Assembly (NCBI GenBank): GCA_964407825.1
Contig: CAYOXD010000024.1
Location: forward strand, 1 to 30,912
Direction: 5' to 3'
DNA from: CAYOXD01 sp964407825
GTDB lineage: Bacteria > Desulfobacterota > Desulfobacteria > Desulfobacterales > JAFDDL01
Length of the DNA stretch: 30,912 nucleotides
Below the pieces are notes generated by a model. That model did not search any database and was not told the DNA's origin. It was given only the letters and a program-made list of their open reading frames with translations. Both the position numbers and the translations under genes were made by a program. Shown here piece by piece: positions 1 through 8,800 of the stretch; position 1 is the first letter of the stretch, and every line of letters begins with the position of its first letter.

Positions 1-7
1 CAAGGGC

Positions 8-88
8 CGCTAAGGGGAGCTCCGGACGGCCCGCAAACTCGCTGCGCTCAAACAGTGCGGGCCCCATGTCCTCCCGCTCCCCTAAGCG
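8..88. repeat. Long imperfect hairpin, REP-like element
   Basis: Bases 8-20 pair with 76-88 (12 of 13 positions), 24-27 with 68-71, and 28-35 (GGCCCGCA) with 56-63 (TGCGGGCC, perfect). This gives about 24 paired bases around a 20-base loop. The loop has the CTCGCTGCGCTC look of many dispersed bacterial palindromes. No gene overlaps it convincingly; the small open frames here show no recognisable family. It could be a REP-type repeat or a folded 3' end of a gene lying left of the window. An integron attC site was considered but the GTTRRRY core is absent. Confidence 0.45.
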
Positions 89-241
89 TCCCTACGAAAG
101 GCGCTACAATGGGGACAACAAGAGCCCCGCGACACCTCACCTGCGCCGTGGCAAGAATAAAGGGCCGTTCACCGAGAATTGCTGGGGGACACCCGATGAG
201 GGCGTCGCCGCTTGGCGCCAATGCCCAGGTGGCCTTCTCTG

Positions 242-727
242 TCAGGGGTTTTTGGAACGTCTGCGGCGGGCCGCAGGCGTCTTTTTGGACGATCGCCTGG
301 GGGACTCGGATTTTCCGGGCTGCCTGGCGGAGGTATTGGATTCTTCCAGCCTGTCCCGGTAGGGTTTACCTATGAAATAGTAAATTGCATAGAAATTGGC
401 AACCGCCACCAACGCAGCCAGTGAAATCTGGATTTCCTTGGCATAGTTTCCCGTTTTTAACATGTTCGCTGCATGGGAAATGGAAATCACCGAATACAAT
501 GCAAGAAGTACGATGGTGACGTATCTTCCAAAAGAATTGAATTTGAAATTGGTCAGAATAATTAATGGCGTGGAAAATATGATAAGGGCAACGGTGAATC
601 GATACTGTTCGGGAGTCATATCGACGAGGTTCAAAAGTGTCCTCGAGCAGGTTCCCGCCGCGATGTAACACCAGGGGATGGACCAAATGATAAGAAAATA
701 GTAAATCCAGCGTCTTGACAGTCTCAT
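242..727 (-). CDS. Small multi-span membrane protein, function unknown
   Basis: This 161-residue protein has about four hydrophobic segments: roughly residues 5-25, 41-60, 65-85 and 100-120. It ends in a highly basic, Ser/Lys/Arg-rich tail of about 40 residues that is probably cytoplasmic. I chose the ATG at 727 because GAGGAGAAAGAA sits directly before it; an ATG 14 codons upstream has no comparable ribosome site. I recognise no family, and no catalytic motif is visible. It stands alone, divergent from the DUF5320-like gene. A small inner-membrane protein of the DUF-type stress or envelope class is the most that can be said. Confidence 0.6.
   Translation of the reverse strand: MRLSRRWIYYFLIIWSIPWCYIAAGTCSRTLLNLVDMTPEQYRFTVALIIFSTPLIILTNFKFNSFGRYVTIVLLALYSVISISHAANMLKTGNYAKEIQISLAALVAVANFYAIYYFIGKPYRDRLEESNTSARQPGKSESPRRSSKKTPAARRRRSKNP
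257..286 (+). terminator. Possible rho-independent terminator (+ strand)
   Basis: The perfect arms CTGCGGC and GCCGCAG are separated by GG and extended by ACG/CGT after one mismatch. CTTTTT follows on the + strand. It would end transcripts coming from the left edge of the window. It lies inside the 3' end of the minus-strand gene at 242-727, so the same bases also code for that protein's basic tail and the call is tentative. Confidence 0.35.
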
Positions 728-1098
728 TTCTTTCTCCTCACAGTGATACGTCTTGGGACATTGGCACAAACAACCGCCGAATGCAATGTTTCGCGCTCGA
801 TATCACCCTGGTGATTTGCAACTAGGGCGCCAAGGAACACAGGGCAGGGGTAGCATGTTTGCGTCTCCATGCCCAGACGCAGGTAGCAGGGTTGCAACCT
901 GGCAGGTTCGTCTTTCAGGGGCATGAAGCGTATAATATTTTGTATCGGCAATATATAATAAGCGAATCGGAGTGTCTTTTGATATTGGCCCCTTTTTTGC
1001 TTGTTTCAATGGCAGGCAAATCCACAGTGCCCCCCCGCACGAGAAGGACCATGGGAAGGGGCCATTCAATCACAGTGGGACAACAGGGAGGAAAGATC
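728..1098. other. Divergent intergenic region with small palindromes
   Basis: This 371-base gap separates the membrane-protein gene (-) from the DUF5320-like gene (+). It holds a hairpin at 860-881 (arms TGCGTCT and AGACGCA), a palindrome at 802-815 (ATCACC, CT, GGTGAT) and GGTTGCAACC at 890-899. A TATAAT at 931-936 could be a -10 box for the rightward genes, with only a poor -35 (TTCGTC, 907-912). An AT-rich patch covers 930-960. No open frame here looks like a gene. Confidence 0.4.
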
Positions 1099-1329
1099 AT
1101 GCCAAATAAGGATGGGACAGGTCCACGCGGCCAGGGCGCCGGTACCAGCGGCAAGGGCAGCGGCCGATGTCAAGGACCGCCGGGGGGAAGAGGCGGTCGG
1201 GGAGCAGGTCAGGGAGCAGGGCAGGGAGCAGGCCAGGGAGCAGGTCAGGGAGCAGGTCAGGGAGCAGGTCAGGGAGCAGGTCAGGGACGCCGCGGCGGCA
1301 GAGGCCAGGGCCGCGGACCGAACCGGTAG
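1099..1329 (+). CDS. DUF5320-like Gly/Gln-rich small protein
   Basis: The product has 76 residues. The N-terminus (MPNKDGTGPRGQG) matches the MPxxDGTGPxGxGP opening of DUF5320-type proteins, small Gly-rich proteins of anaerobes often found near iron-molybdenum cofactor and Mrp-type genes. The middle is seven copies of a Gly-Ala-Gly-Gln unit encoded by a 12-base repeat, and the end is Arg/Gly-rich. GGGAGG lies 7 bases before the ATG. The gene is followed after 17 bases by the FmdB-type gene, probably in one transcript. Only one Cys is present, so metal binding as in better-known members is doubtful. Function unknown. Confidence 0.65.
   Translation: MPNKDGTGPRGQGAGTSGKGSGRCQGPPGGRGGRGAGQGAGQGAGQGAGQGAGQGAGQGAGQGRRGGRGQGRGPNR
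1201..1284 (+). repeat. Seven tandem 12-base units in a coding region
   Basis: Seven head-to-tail copies of a unit reading GGAGCAGGTCAG run without interruption; two copies differ at one position in the third Gly codon region. Each unit encodes Gly-Ala-Gly-Gln and 12 is a multiple of three, so copy-number change would lengthen or shorten the protein without breaking frame. Confidence 0.9.
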
Positions 1330-1346
1330 GAAGGAGGCGTCAGCGT

Positions 1347-1604
1347 ATGCCGTTATTTGATTATGTCTGTCGGAACTGCGGCCAGAGCAGCGAAATCCTT
1401 ATTATGGGATCTTCGGATCGTCTGAAATGCGGCAATTGCGGCGGAGCCGATCTGGAGAAGGTGCTGTCCGCCCCCTCCTCCATGTCCGGTATGGCAAAGC
1501 AGCGGATCCCCGGTCCGGGGGACACCGGTTGCTGTGGATCCTCGCCCGGGGAGGCGGCCGGATGCGCCGGGCCGGGAAGCTGCTGCGGAAACCAGGGGCG
1601 CTGA
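1347..1604 (+). CDS. FmdB-family zinc-ribbon protein with Cys-rich tail
   Basis: This 85-residue protein begins with the FmdB/CxxC zinc-ribbon signature: MPLFDYVCRNCG, then a second pair CGNCGG about 20 residues later. This is the small regulatory-type ribbon first named from the formylmethanofuran dehydrogenase operon. The remaining part is unusual: after a Ser/Met/Pro linker it ends in a tail with CC, C and CC groups among Gly and Ser, six extra cysteines in about 25 residues. AAGGAGG is placed 9 bases before the ATG. It follows the DUF5320-like gene closely. The role is unproven; the ribbon suggests zinc or nucleic-acid binding and the tail suggests metal or redox chemistry. Confidence 0.75.
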   Translation: MPLFDYVCRNCGQSSEILIMGSSDRLKCGNCGGADLEKVLSAPSSMSGMAKQRIPGPGDTGCCGSSPGEAAGCAGPGSCCGNQGR

Positions 1605-1728
1605 GTTCTCCGAACTGAGACGCTTCCGGAAGAAGTCATTAGACATTCCGATATCAATGTCCTATCATTTTTCCTGATAATTGACTTGATCGGCCGTCAC
1701 CTTTCACTCCCTTGGTTCTCTGGGGGAC

Positions 1729-1944
1729 TTGGACAACCTCGGCGTTATCCTGAACCGGAAACTGAACCTGCGCATCGGCGCCTTTTCAGGACGGGATAAA
1801 AAGATCGTGCTGGCCGTGGTCAACAACTACGGGCTGAAGCGGTTGGAGGATATCGTTTTGGGGGTCGATGCCAATGCCTTGATGATTATGGAAAACACCT
1901 TCAACGTCCTGGGCAAGGGCTTTTCGAAACCGAAGGTGTACTGA
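1729..1944 (+). pseudogene. YitT-family C-terminal (DUF2179) fragment
   Basis: The frame encodes a stretch resembling the soluble C-terminal domain of YitT-type membrane proteins: a GRDKKIVLAVVN strand, then VDANALMIMENTFNVLGKGF at the end. The transmembrane part that normally precedes it (five or six helices) is missing. An in-frame stop lies at 1687-1689 and only a TTG at 1729 offers a start, without a clear ribosome site. I read it as the remnant of a truncated gene. A functional stand-alone DUF2179 domain of 71 residues is the alternative. Confidence 0.5.
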
Positions 1945-1994
1945 GGTCTACTCCCCGAGGCCCATGTCGCCTGGAGACCCCTTTCAAGACGGTA

Positions 1995-2675
1995 TTAATC
2001 TTCTGTTCGGATGGCGCGTATCCCCATGGGCCGGTGTTCCGAGGCCGCGGCATAGGGAGAATGGCCCTGGCATGCCAGGCATCGCTGCCCGTGGTCCGCT
2101 GGAAAGGCCTCTCCGCAGACGGGGCAGATCCGCCGCCGGCCTATCCCCTTTTTGCTCAGGAAGCGGGGGGCGGCGACGAGTACCTCCCCAACGCTCAGGA
2201 TATCCGCGCCCGCCTCCTGGATCTGATGGAGCAGAAGGGCCGGGTCCTGGTCCTTTTTAGGGACGGTTTTAAAAAACCAGCGCCGGATCGCTTTCCAGGT
2301 TTCCAGCTTCCCGGCATCGAGCCAGACCCGGTATCCCCTTCCATTGGTCTTGTCAAACAGGCTCAGGGCGAATTTCTGGAAACCCAGGATGCGCATCCAG
2401 CCGTTGCCGATGGTGCAGGGGGTCAGCAGTTGAACGGCATCGGGCAGGCACCGGTCGGTTTCGCACAGGGCGTTGAAGAGAATGCCCCGGGGCAGGCGAT
2501 CCAGGGCTGTCTGAACCATTTTCCCCGCGATGATGAGGCCCGGTGCCGGGTGCCCGTGAAAGGTGCGAATCCGCTCCAGGTACTGGCCGAAGGAATAGGC
2601 CGTTCCCCTGGAATCCCGGCACCAGACGGGTTCCGGGTCCAGGTGCGCATGAGCCACTGAATTTGATAGGATCAT
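1995..2675 (-). CDS. FmdE-family protein with C-terminal zinc finger
   Basis: The protein has 226 residues. The first 140 contain the FmdE fold signature: FHGHPAPGLIIAGKM, then CETDRCLPDAVQLLTPCTIGNG. The C-terminus carries a CPVCG / CLACQ zinc finger. FmdE is named after a gene copurified with formylmethanofuran dehydrogenase; in sulfate reducers such proteins sit beside formate dehydrogenase genes, as here. The FHGHxCPG cysteine of some members is Ala, while the later Cys residues and His remain. ATG at 2675 is preceded by AGGAAAAG; a TTG at 2699 overlapping the formate dehydrogenase stop is an alternative. Its tight spacing shows cotranscription with the dehydrogenase, so a maturation or metal-handling role is a reasonable inference. 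Confidence 0.8.
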   Translation of the reverse strand: MILSNSVAHAHLDPEPVWCRDSRGTAYSFGQYLERIRTFHGHPAPGLIIAGKMVQTALDRLPRGILFNALCETDRCLPDAVQLLTPCTIGNGWMRILGFQKFALSLFDKTNGRGYRVWLDAGKLETWKAIRRWFFKTVPKKDQDPALLLHQIQEAGADILSVGEVLVAAPRFLSKKGIGRRRICPVCGEAFPADHGQRCLACQGHSPYAAASEHRPMGIRAIRTED

Positions 2676-2695
2676 CTGAACTTTTCCTGTTTCAA

Positions 2696-5467
2696 TCAAA
2701 GGGTATCTTTCTCGAGACGAACGGCGCAGGCCTTGTATTCCGCCGTCAAGGTGGCAGGATCGAAGGCCGCGTGGGTCAGCCAGTTGGCATTGCCCTCCAG
2801 AAAATGAAAGGCCATCCAGACCATGCCCTCGGGCACTTCCTGCGTGACCCGGGCCTTTACCTTCACCGCTGCTCGCCGGGAGATCACCCGGATGATCTCA
2901 CCGTCTGCAATGCCAAGGGCCGATGCGTCGCGGCGGGAGATGTCGGCCGTCTCCTCGCCTAACAGATCGTTCAGGCCCTCGCAACGACCGGTCTGCGTGC
3001 GGGTATGGTAATGGTACAGTCTCCGGCCCGTGCTCAGGACCAGGGGATAGTCCTCGTCCGGCACTTCGGCGGGCGGCGTCCACTCGGCAGGGCTGAACTG
3101 GCCCAGGCCACAGGTGAACTCGCCGTTCTGGTGCAAAAAACAGGTTCCCGGGTGCGCCTCGCTCGGGCAGGGCCACTGAAGGCCGTCCGCCTCTATCCGG
3201 TGGTACTTGATCCCCCCGAAGCTGGGGGCCAGCACGGATATTTCCTGGTCCCAGATGTCCCGGGCGCTCTCTGAGGGCCAGTCCTGCCCGAAGCGTTTGG
3301 CGATTTCCCTGAAGATCCACCAGTTGGGTTTGGCAAGGCCCGGCGCCGCGCTGGCGGTGCGCACCCGGCTGACCCGGCGCTCGCTGTTGGTGAAGGTGCC
3401 GTCGTTTTCACTCCAGGCCGCGGCCGGCAGCACCACATGGGCGAAGCGGGTGGTCTCGGTCGGGAAAATATCCTGGCACACGATGAATTCGGCCGATTCC
3501 AGCTCATGGGCCACCTTCTTCATGTCGGGCTCCGTATTGGCCAGGTTCTCGCCGAAGATATAAAAGCCCCGGACGCGGCCGTCCACGAGCCCGTCCATCA
3601 TCTGGGGAATCATCAGTCCGGGCTTTTGGGAAAGACCGCTCACCCCCCAGGCCTTTTCAAACTTATCGGCGATCGCCGGATCGGCCACCTGCTGGTATCC
3701 GGGGTAGACATTGGGAAGGGCGCCCATGTCGCAGGCCCCCTGCACATTGTTCTGACCCCGTAAGGGGTTCACGCCTCCCGTTTCAACGCCCATGTTCCCC
3801 AGGAGCATCTGCAGATTGGCCACGCTCATCACGTTGTTCTTGCCGCAGGTATGCTCGGTGATCCCCAGGGTATAGCACAGCATGACCGGCTTCACGGAGG
3901 CCAGAGCGCGCGCCGTCTCCCGGATCATGTCGGCCGGTATTCCGCAGATGGGGGCCGCCTTCTCGGGCGGATAGGCCGAGACCAGCTCCTTGAGCGTTTC
4001 GAATCCCATACAGCAGGAGGAGACGAAGGCCTTGTCGTAGAGGTCCTCCGCTATCAAGACATGCATCAGGGCGTTCAACAGGGCGATGTCGCTGCCGACC
4101 CTGATCTGCAGGTGCAGATCGGCGAAGTTTACCAGCCGGTGCCGGCGCGGATCGATGACGATCAGCTTCGCGCCGTTTAAGACCGCGTCTTTCAGGAAGG
4201 TGGCGGCCACGGGATGGGCCTCGGTCATGTTGGACCCGATCACCAGGAACATCTTCGCCCTTGAGAACTCCGAAAAGGAGTTCGTCATGGCCCCTGAACC
4301 AAACGTGGTCGCCAGCCCGGCGACCGTCGGCGCATGTCAGGTACGGGCGCAATGGTCGATATTGTTGGTCTTGAACACCGCGCGGAAGAGCTTCTGCATC
4401 TGATAGGAATCCTCGTTGATGCTCCGGGCGCAACTGACGCCGGCCAGGGCGTCGGGCCCGCTCTGCGCGATGATCTCCTTGAATTTGACCGCCACCCGGT
4501 CCAGGGCCTCCTCCCAGGAGGCCTCGCGGAACCGACCGTTTTCCTTGATCAGCGGGGTTCTCAGGCGATCTTCGGAGTAGATGAAGTCATACCCGAAGCG
4601 TCCCTTGACGCAGAGCCGCCCCTGGTTCGGCGCCCCCTGCGCGACCCCCGTCACCTTGACGATGCGGCCCTCCTGCACATGGAGCAAGAGCTGGCAGCCA
4701 ACGCCGCAGTAGGGACAGGTGGTGCGGATTTTTTTCGCCTTCCAGGGCCGCCAGCGGTAGCGCGATTTTTTCTCCACCAGCGCCCCCACCGGACAGGCCT
4801 GTACGCATTCGCCGCAAAACACGCAGTCCGAGTCCTTCAGCGGCACGTCGGTTCCCGCGATGATTTTCGCGTCCGCGCCCCGGTACCCGAAACTGATGGC
4901 CCGGTTTACCTGGATCTCATTGCAGGCCTGAACGCAGCGACCGCACAGAATGCAGCGGGAGAAATCCCGGACGATCAGCGGATTGACCGTTTCCATGGGA
5001 TACTGCACCTCGGGCCGGGCGTATTTGCCACCGTCCACCCCGTAGCGATAGGCCAGATCCTGGAGGCGGCAGTCCCCCCAGGCAGGACACAATTCCCCGC
5101 TCCCGTCGGCTTCCAGCGTGCGCATTTGAAAATCGGTCCAATCCCACATGCCACCCGATCCTACCGCGCAATTGTGATTGCCGGATCCCAGCATCAGCGC
5201 CAGTGTTTCCCTACGTGAGGCGATTACCTCCTCAGACTCGGTCCACACCACCATGCCCGTTACCGCCGGTGTGCTGCAGGATGCCACGAGGCCCCGGGAG
5301 CCCTCCACCGCCACGACGCAGATCCGGCAGGCCCCCGTGGGCGTTGCCCCTTTGAGCCAGCACAGCGACGGGATGTGGATGTCGTTTTGTTCAGCGACCT
5401 CCATGAGGGTTTGCCCTGCTTCGAAGGGACAGGGGCGACCGTTTATGACGACTGTATCCGATTTCAT
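2696..5467 (-). CDS. Selenocysteine formate dehydrogenase, alpha subunit
   Basis: Catalyses reversible formate/CO2 conversion at a Mo- or W-bis-MGD centre. The UGA at 4337-4339 (codon 377) lies in a CAR-Thr-UGA-His-AlaProThr context matching the FdhF CARV-Sec-HGPSVAGL active site, and the frame continues unbroken on both sides to a total of 923 residues. N-terminal parts in order: 2Fe-2S domain (C36, C47, C50, C64); an N5-like His/Cys site (H98, C100, C127, C133); two 4Fe-4S clusters (from C172 and C215); catalytic-domain 4Fe-4S (C251, C254, C258, C286) with K288. The C-terminus is the molybdopterin-dinucleotide-binding domain. GAGGAG precedes the ATG at 5467. No signal peptide, so cytoplasmic. 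No NuoF/E-like or other electron-partner gene is adjacent. Confidence 0.92.
4307..4325 (-). promoter_or_regulatory. SECIS-like hairpin for UGA decoding
   Basis: On the minus strand a perfect 7-bp stem (GGTCGCC with GGCGACC) closes a GGGCT loop and begins exactly 11 nt after the UGA. Spacing, the GGU...ACC stem ends and the G-rich loop match the bacterial SelB-binding element of E. coli fdhF. It lies within coding sequence, as bacterial SECIS elements do. No selA, selB, selC or selD gene is in the window. Confidence 0.85.
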
Positions 5468-5582
5468 CTGATCATTCTCCTCAGGGTGATGGTTGGTCAG
5501 GGCGGTTAATAGGTGGCAACCCTCCCGGCACAGACGCTTCCGGTCCGTTGAACCGGGCATCGACGTAATAGCACGGCCGTTT

Positions 5583-5606
5583 CGTTATGTCAATGTTGAC
5601 ATAACG
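5583..5606. promoter_or_regulatory. Perfect 11-bp-arm palindrome, likely operator
   Basis: The arms CGTTATGTCAA and TTGACATAACG are separated by TG. Such a near-continuous 24-base dyad is typical of a dimeric transcription-factor site. It lies 116 bases upstream of the formate dehydrogenase start and about 278 bases upstream of the Amt-kinase. It does not match the FNR, Rex or HcpR consensus as I know them, so the regulator is unknown. Confidence 0.6.
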
Positions 5607-5612
5607 GATACA

Positions 5613-5631
5613 GCCGTTCTCGGTGAACGGC
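5613..5631. promoter_or_regulatory. Short perfect hairpin beside the operator
   Basis: GCCGTTC and GAACGGC enclose TCGGT, only 6 bases from the 24-base palindrome. There is no T-run on either side, so it does not look like an intrinsic terminator. It could be a second regulator site or a leader-RNA stem. Confidence 0.45.
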
Positions 5632-5658
5632 GTTGAAAACATGCACGGCGCAGGTGGG

Positions 5659-5690
5659 GTGTCCCGGGGAGCACCAGCCCCCCGGGACAC
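5659..5690. promoter_or_regulatory. GC-rich 11-bp hairpin in leader region
   Basis: GTGTCCCGGGG pairs perfectly with CCCCGGGACAC across a 10-base loop, with two further possible G-T pairs. The stem is very stable and is not followed by a T-run on either strand. It may be a leader structure or protein site for one of the two divergent genes. Confidence 0.45.
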
Positions 5691-5830
5691 TTCGCCGGTT
5701 GATTGACCCTGCTGTAACGGAAAGGTCGTCGCGACAACTGCGCCACCAGACCGGATAGTCAATCTGCGAAACGGATCGATGGCGTGGTGTCCAGGAAAAC
5801 CCGCCGGGGAAGGCCCCACAAATTTATTGT

Positions 5831-5859
5831 TTCGCAGACCTGGATTTTTCGGGTACAAT
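5831..5859 (+). promoter_or_regulatory. Possible sigma-70-type promoter of Amt-kinase
   Basis: TACAAT at 5854-5859 is a good -10 box; the -35 at 17 bases spacing (TTCGCA) is weak. Transcription would start near 5866, giving a leader of under 20 bases before the ATG at 5884 that includes the purine run GGGGGGAG. Confidence 0.3.
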
Positions 5860-5883
5860 AACGGGGGGAGTTTATGAAACACC

Positions 5884-8800
5884 ATGCAAAAACCCATCAT
5901 CGATATCGCCTGGCTGCTGATTTGCGCATTCCTGGTTTTTTTAATGCAGGCCGGTTTCATGTGCCTCGAGAGCGGTCTGACCCGCTCGAAGAACAGCATC
6001 AATGTGGCCATCAAGAACCTGACCGATTTTGCCATATCCGTGATGATGTTCTGGCTGGTCGGCTTTGCATTGATGCATGGCACCTCCATAAAGGGCTGGA
6101 TCGGATGGACGGGCTGGTGCTTTTCACCGGGCCACGAGGATGGCTGGCGCACCGCCTATTTTATTTTCCAGGCCATGTTCTGTGCCACGTCGGCCACCAT
6201 CGTTTCCGGCGCCGTCGCCGAAAGACTCCGCTTTTCGGGGTATATCGCCATTACCGTACTGGTTTCCAGCACGATCTATCCGCTCTTCGGGCACTGGGCA
6301 TGGAATCTTTCACCTGGCGGCGCGCGTTGCGGGTGGCTGGAACATATGGGGTTCGTGGATTTCGCGGGGGCCACCGTGGTGCACAGTGTCGGGGGGTGGA
6401 TCGCCCTGGCGTGCCTGCTGGTCATCGGCCCGCGCAATGGCAGGTATAGCGAAGAAGGTTCTTTGTCCTTTAGCGGCAACGATCTGCCGCTGTCTCTACT
6501 GGGTGCATTTCTGCTATGGATCGGCTGGTTCGGTTTTAACGGGGGCAGCCTGCTTGATTTCACGCCACAGGTAACGGGTATCGTTTTTAACACGCTTATC
6601 GCCGGTGTTTCGGGTGCCCTGGTGAGCCTCGCACTGAGCTGGTTTTTAATCGGGCTGCCGAAGGCCGAATTCCTGATCAACGGTGCATTGGCCGGTCTCG
6701 TTGCCATCACGGCCTCCTGTCAAGCCGTCAGCGCCGTAGCGGCGGTTATTATCGGCGGAGTGAGCGGTGTCGTGATGCTTGGGGGGCAGCGTTTAATGGA
6801 GCGTCTTCGCGTTGACGATGCGGTGGGGGCCGTACCGGTGCATCTCGGCGCGGGAATCTGGGGGACGCTGGCATTTGCCCTGTTTGCCAAGGCGGCGTTT
6901 CTGGCGCCAGGGCGGGACCGATGGATGCAGCTCTTGATACAAATGTCGGGCGTTCTTACCTGTTGCCTCACGGCATTCGGTGGTTCTTTCCTTCTGATGA
7001 CGCTCGTCAATCGATTCCTTCGCTTGCGGGTGAGCCCCGAGGATGAGGAACGGGGGCTCAATGTCTCGGAGCACGGCGCTCGGAGCCTTTTAACGGATCT
7101 TCTGACCACCATGCGCTCCCAGGCCCGCACAGGAAATTTGAGCGAACGGATTCCCGAGGAGCCCTTTACGGAGGTGGGGCAGATTGCAGTGCACTACAAC
7201 CGGGTGATGGACGCACTGGAGCAAAAGGAGGAACAGGCTCGCCGATCCGAAGAGTTTCGAATCGCCAAGGAGACCGCCGAGGCCGCCAACAAATCCAAGA
7301 GTGTCTTTCTGGCCAATATGAGCCATGAAATCCGTACCCCCATGAACGGCATCCTCGGTTGCACGGCATTGGCCCTGGATACGGATCTGACACCGGAGCA
7401 GCGGGGGTTTCTGGACTCGATTCAGCAATCGGCGGATCATCTTCTCCACCTCATCAACGATATTCTGGATCTGTCCAAAATCGAAGCGGGGCACCTGGTC
7501 CTGGAACAGATCGAATTCGATCCCACGATGGTTGTCAAGCGCGTGGTGAATACACTGGTGACCAAGGCCCGGCCGAAGGGCCTGGAGCTTAGCCACCGTT
7601 TCGAAACCAAGGCCCCGGGGCGACTGATCGGAGATCCTGCCAGACTTCACCAGATCCTTTTGAACCTGGGCGACAATGCCATCAAGTTCACCGCTTCCGG
7701 TGAGGTCACCATCAGCTGCGGTTTCCAGGAAATGACCGGGGATGCCATATTGCTTCATTTCGTGGTGACAGACACGGGCATCGGCATCCCTGAAGACAAG
7801 CTGGAACGGATTTTCGACAGATTTGAACAGGCGGACGGCACCATTACCCGGAACTACGGTGGAACCGGGTTGGGCCTGTCCATCTGCAAGCAGCTCATCG
7901 GGCTCATGGACGGCCATCTCTGGGCCGAAAGCTGTCCCGGCAAGGGAAGCGCCTTTCATTTCACCGTCAAAGTCCGGAGCGCGGCCGAGCGGGTGCCATC
8001 GGCCCCGGACGCGCCCCCGCGGCCCATGCCCCCCCTGATCACACCGGATCTCAGCCCGCCGGACCGTCCCGGCCGGGCCCTCACCATCCTTCTGGCCGAG
8101 GACAATTCCATCAACCGGAAATTCATGACGGCCCTTCTGAACAAACACGGCCACAGGGTCGTCACGGCGGTCAACGGGCAAGAGGCGATCGACAGGGTGA
8201 TGGAAGGCGGGCTTGACGTGGTGCTGATGGACGTCCAGATGCCGGTCATGGACGGGGTTAGCGCCACCCGGCGGATCCGGGAGCTGCAAAACGAAATGTG
8301 CCGCATTCCCATCATTGCCTTGACGGCCCACGCCCTGGCCGGCGACCGTGACCGATGTATCCAGGCCGGTATGAATGATTACGTGGCCAAACCCGTTGCG
8401 CCGGGGCGGCTCTTTTCCGCCCTGTCGCAATGGGTCGAGCCGGCCCCCTCCCTGTCGGCCGCATCGGCATCCTGCGCATCCCAAGGGGAAACGGCTCCGG
8501 ATCCATCGGATTTCCCGAGCATGGAGGGGATCGATGTGCGCTCCGGGGTGAATCGGATGGAGGGAAACGTTGCACCATATCTGAGGTTGTGGCAGGAATT
8601 CATGGATCAATTTGCCGACAGCGCGAAAACGCTTCGGCGCAGCCTTCGTTCCCGCCAGTTCGAGCAGGCCGGGCGCCTGATGCATGCCGTCAGGGGAGCG
8701 GCCGGAAATTTGGGCGCCAATGAACTGCATGAGATCGCAAGGGATATCGAGGAGGCACTGCAGGGGGAGCAGGGCGAGGGCCTCCTCTTCCTTGCCAAAC

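Larger units (their letters stand above)
5468..5883. other. Divergent control region, formate dehydrogenase / Amt-kinase
   Basis: This 416-base gap has no convincing gene. It contains three perfect inverted repeats within 110 bases (5583-5606, 5613-5631, 5659-5690), listed separately, and a possible promoter for the Amt-kinase next to its start. A sigma-54 site for the dehydrogenase was sought on the minus strand and not found. Confidence 0.6.

Noticed and set aside
8..88. Integron attC site
   Set aside because: No GTTRRRY/RYYYAAC core pair and no integrase nearby.
1201..1284. CRISPR or non-coding tandem array
   Set aside because: Units are 12 bases without spacers, and the array is in frame within a gene with a good ribosome site.
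4334..4340. UGA in the formate dehydrogenase as a nonsense mutation or frameshift
   Set aside because: The position, context, unbroken downstream frame and hairpin at 11 nt all fit selenocysteine.
5510..5535. Sigma-54 promoter for formate dehydrogenase on the minus strand
   Set aside because: A TTGCC is present, but the -24 element lacks the GG doublet at the required distance.
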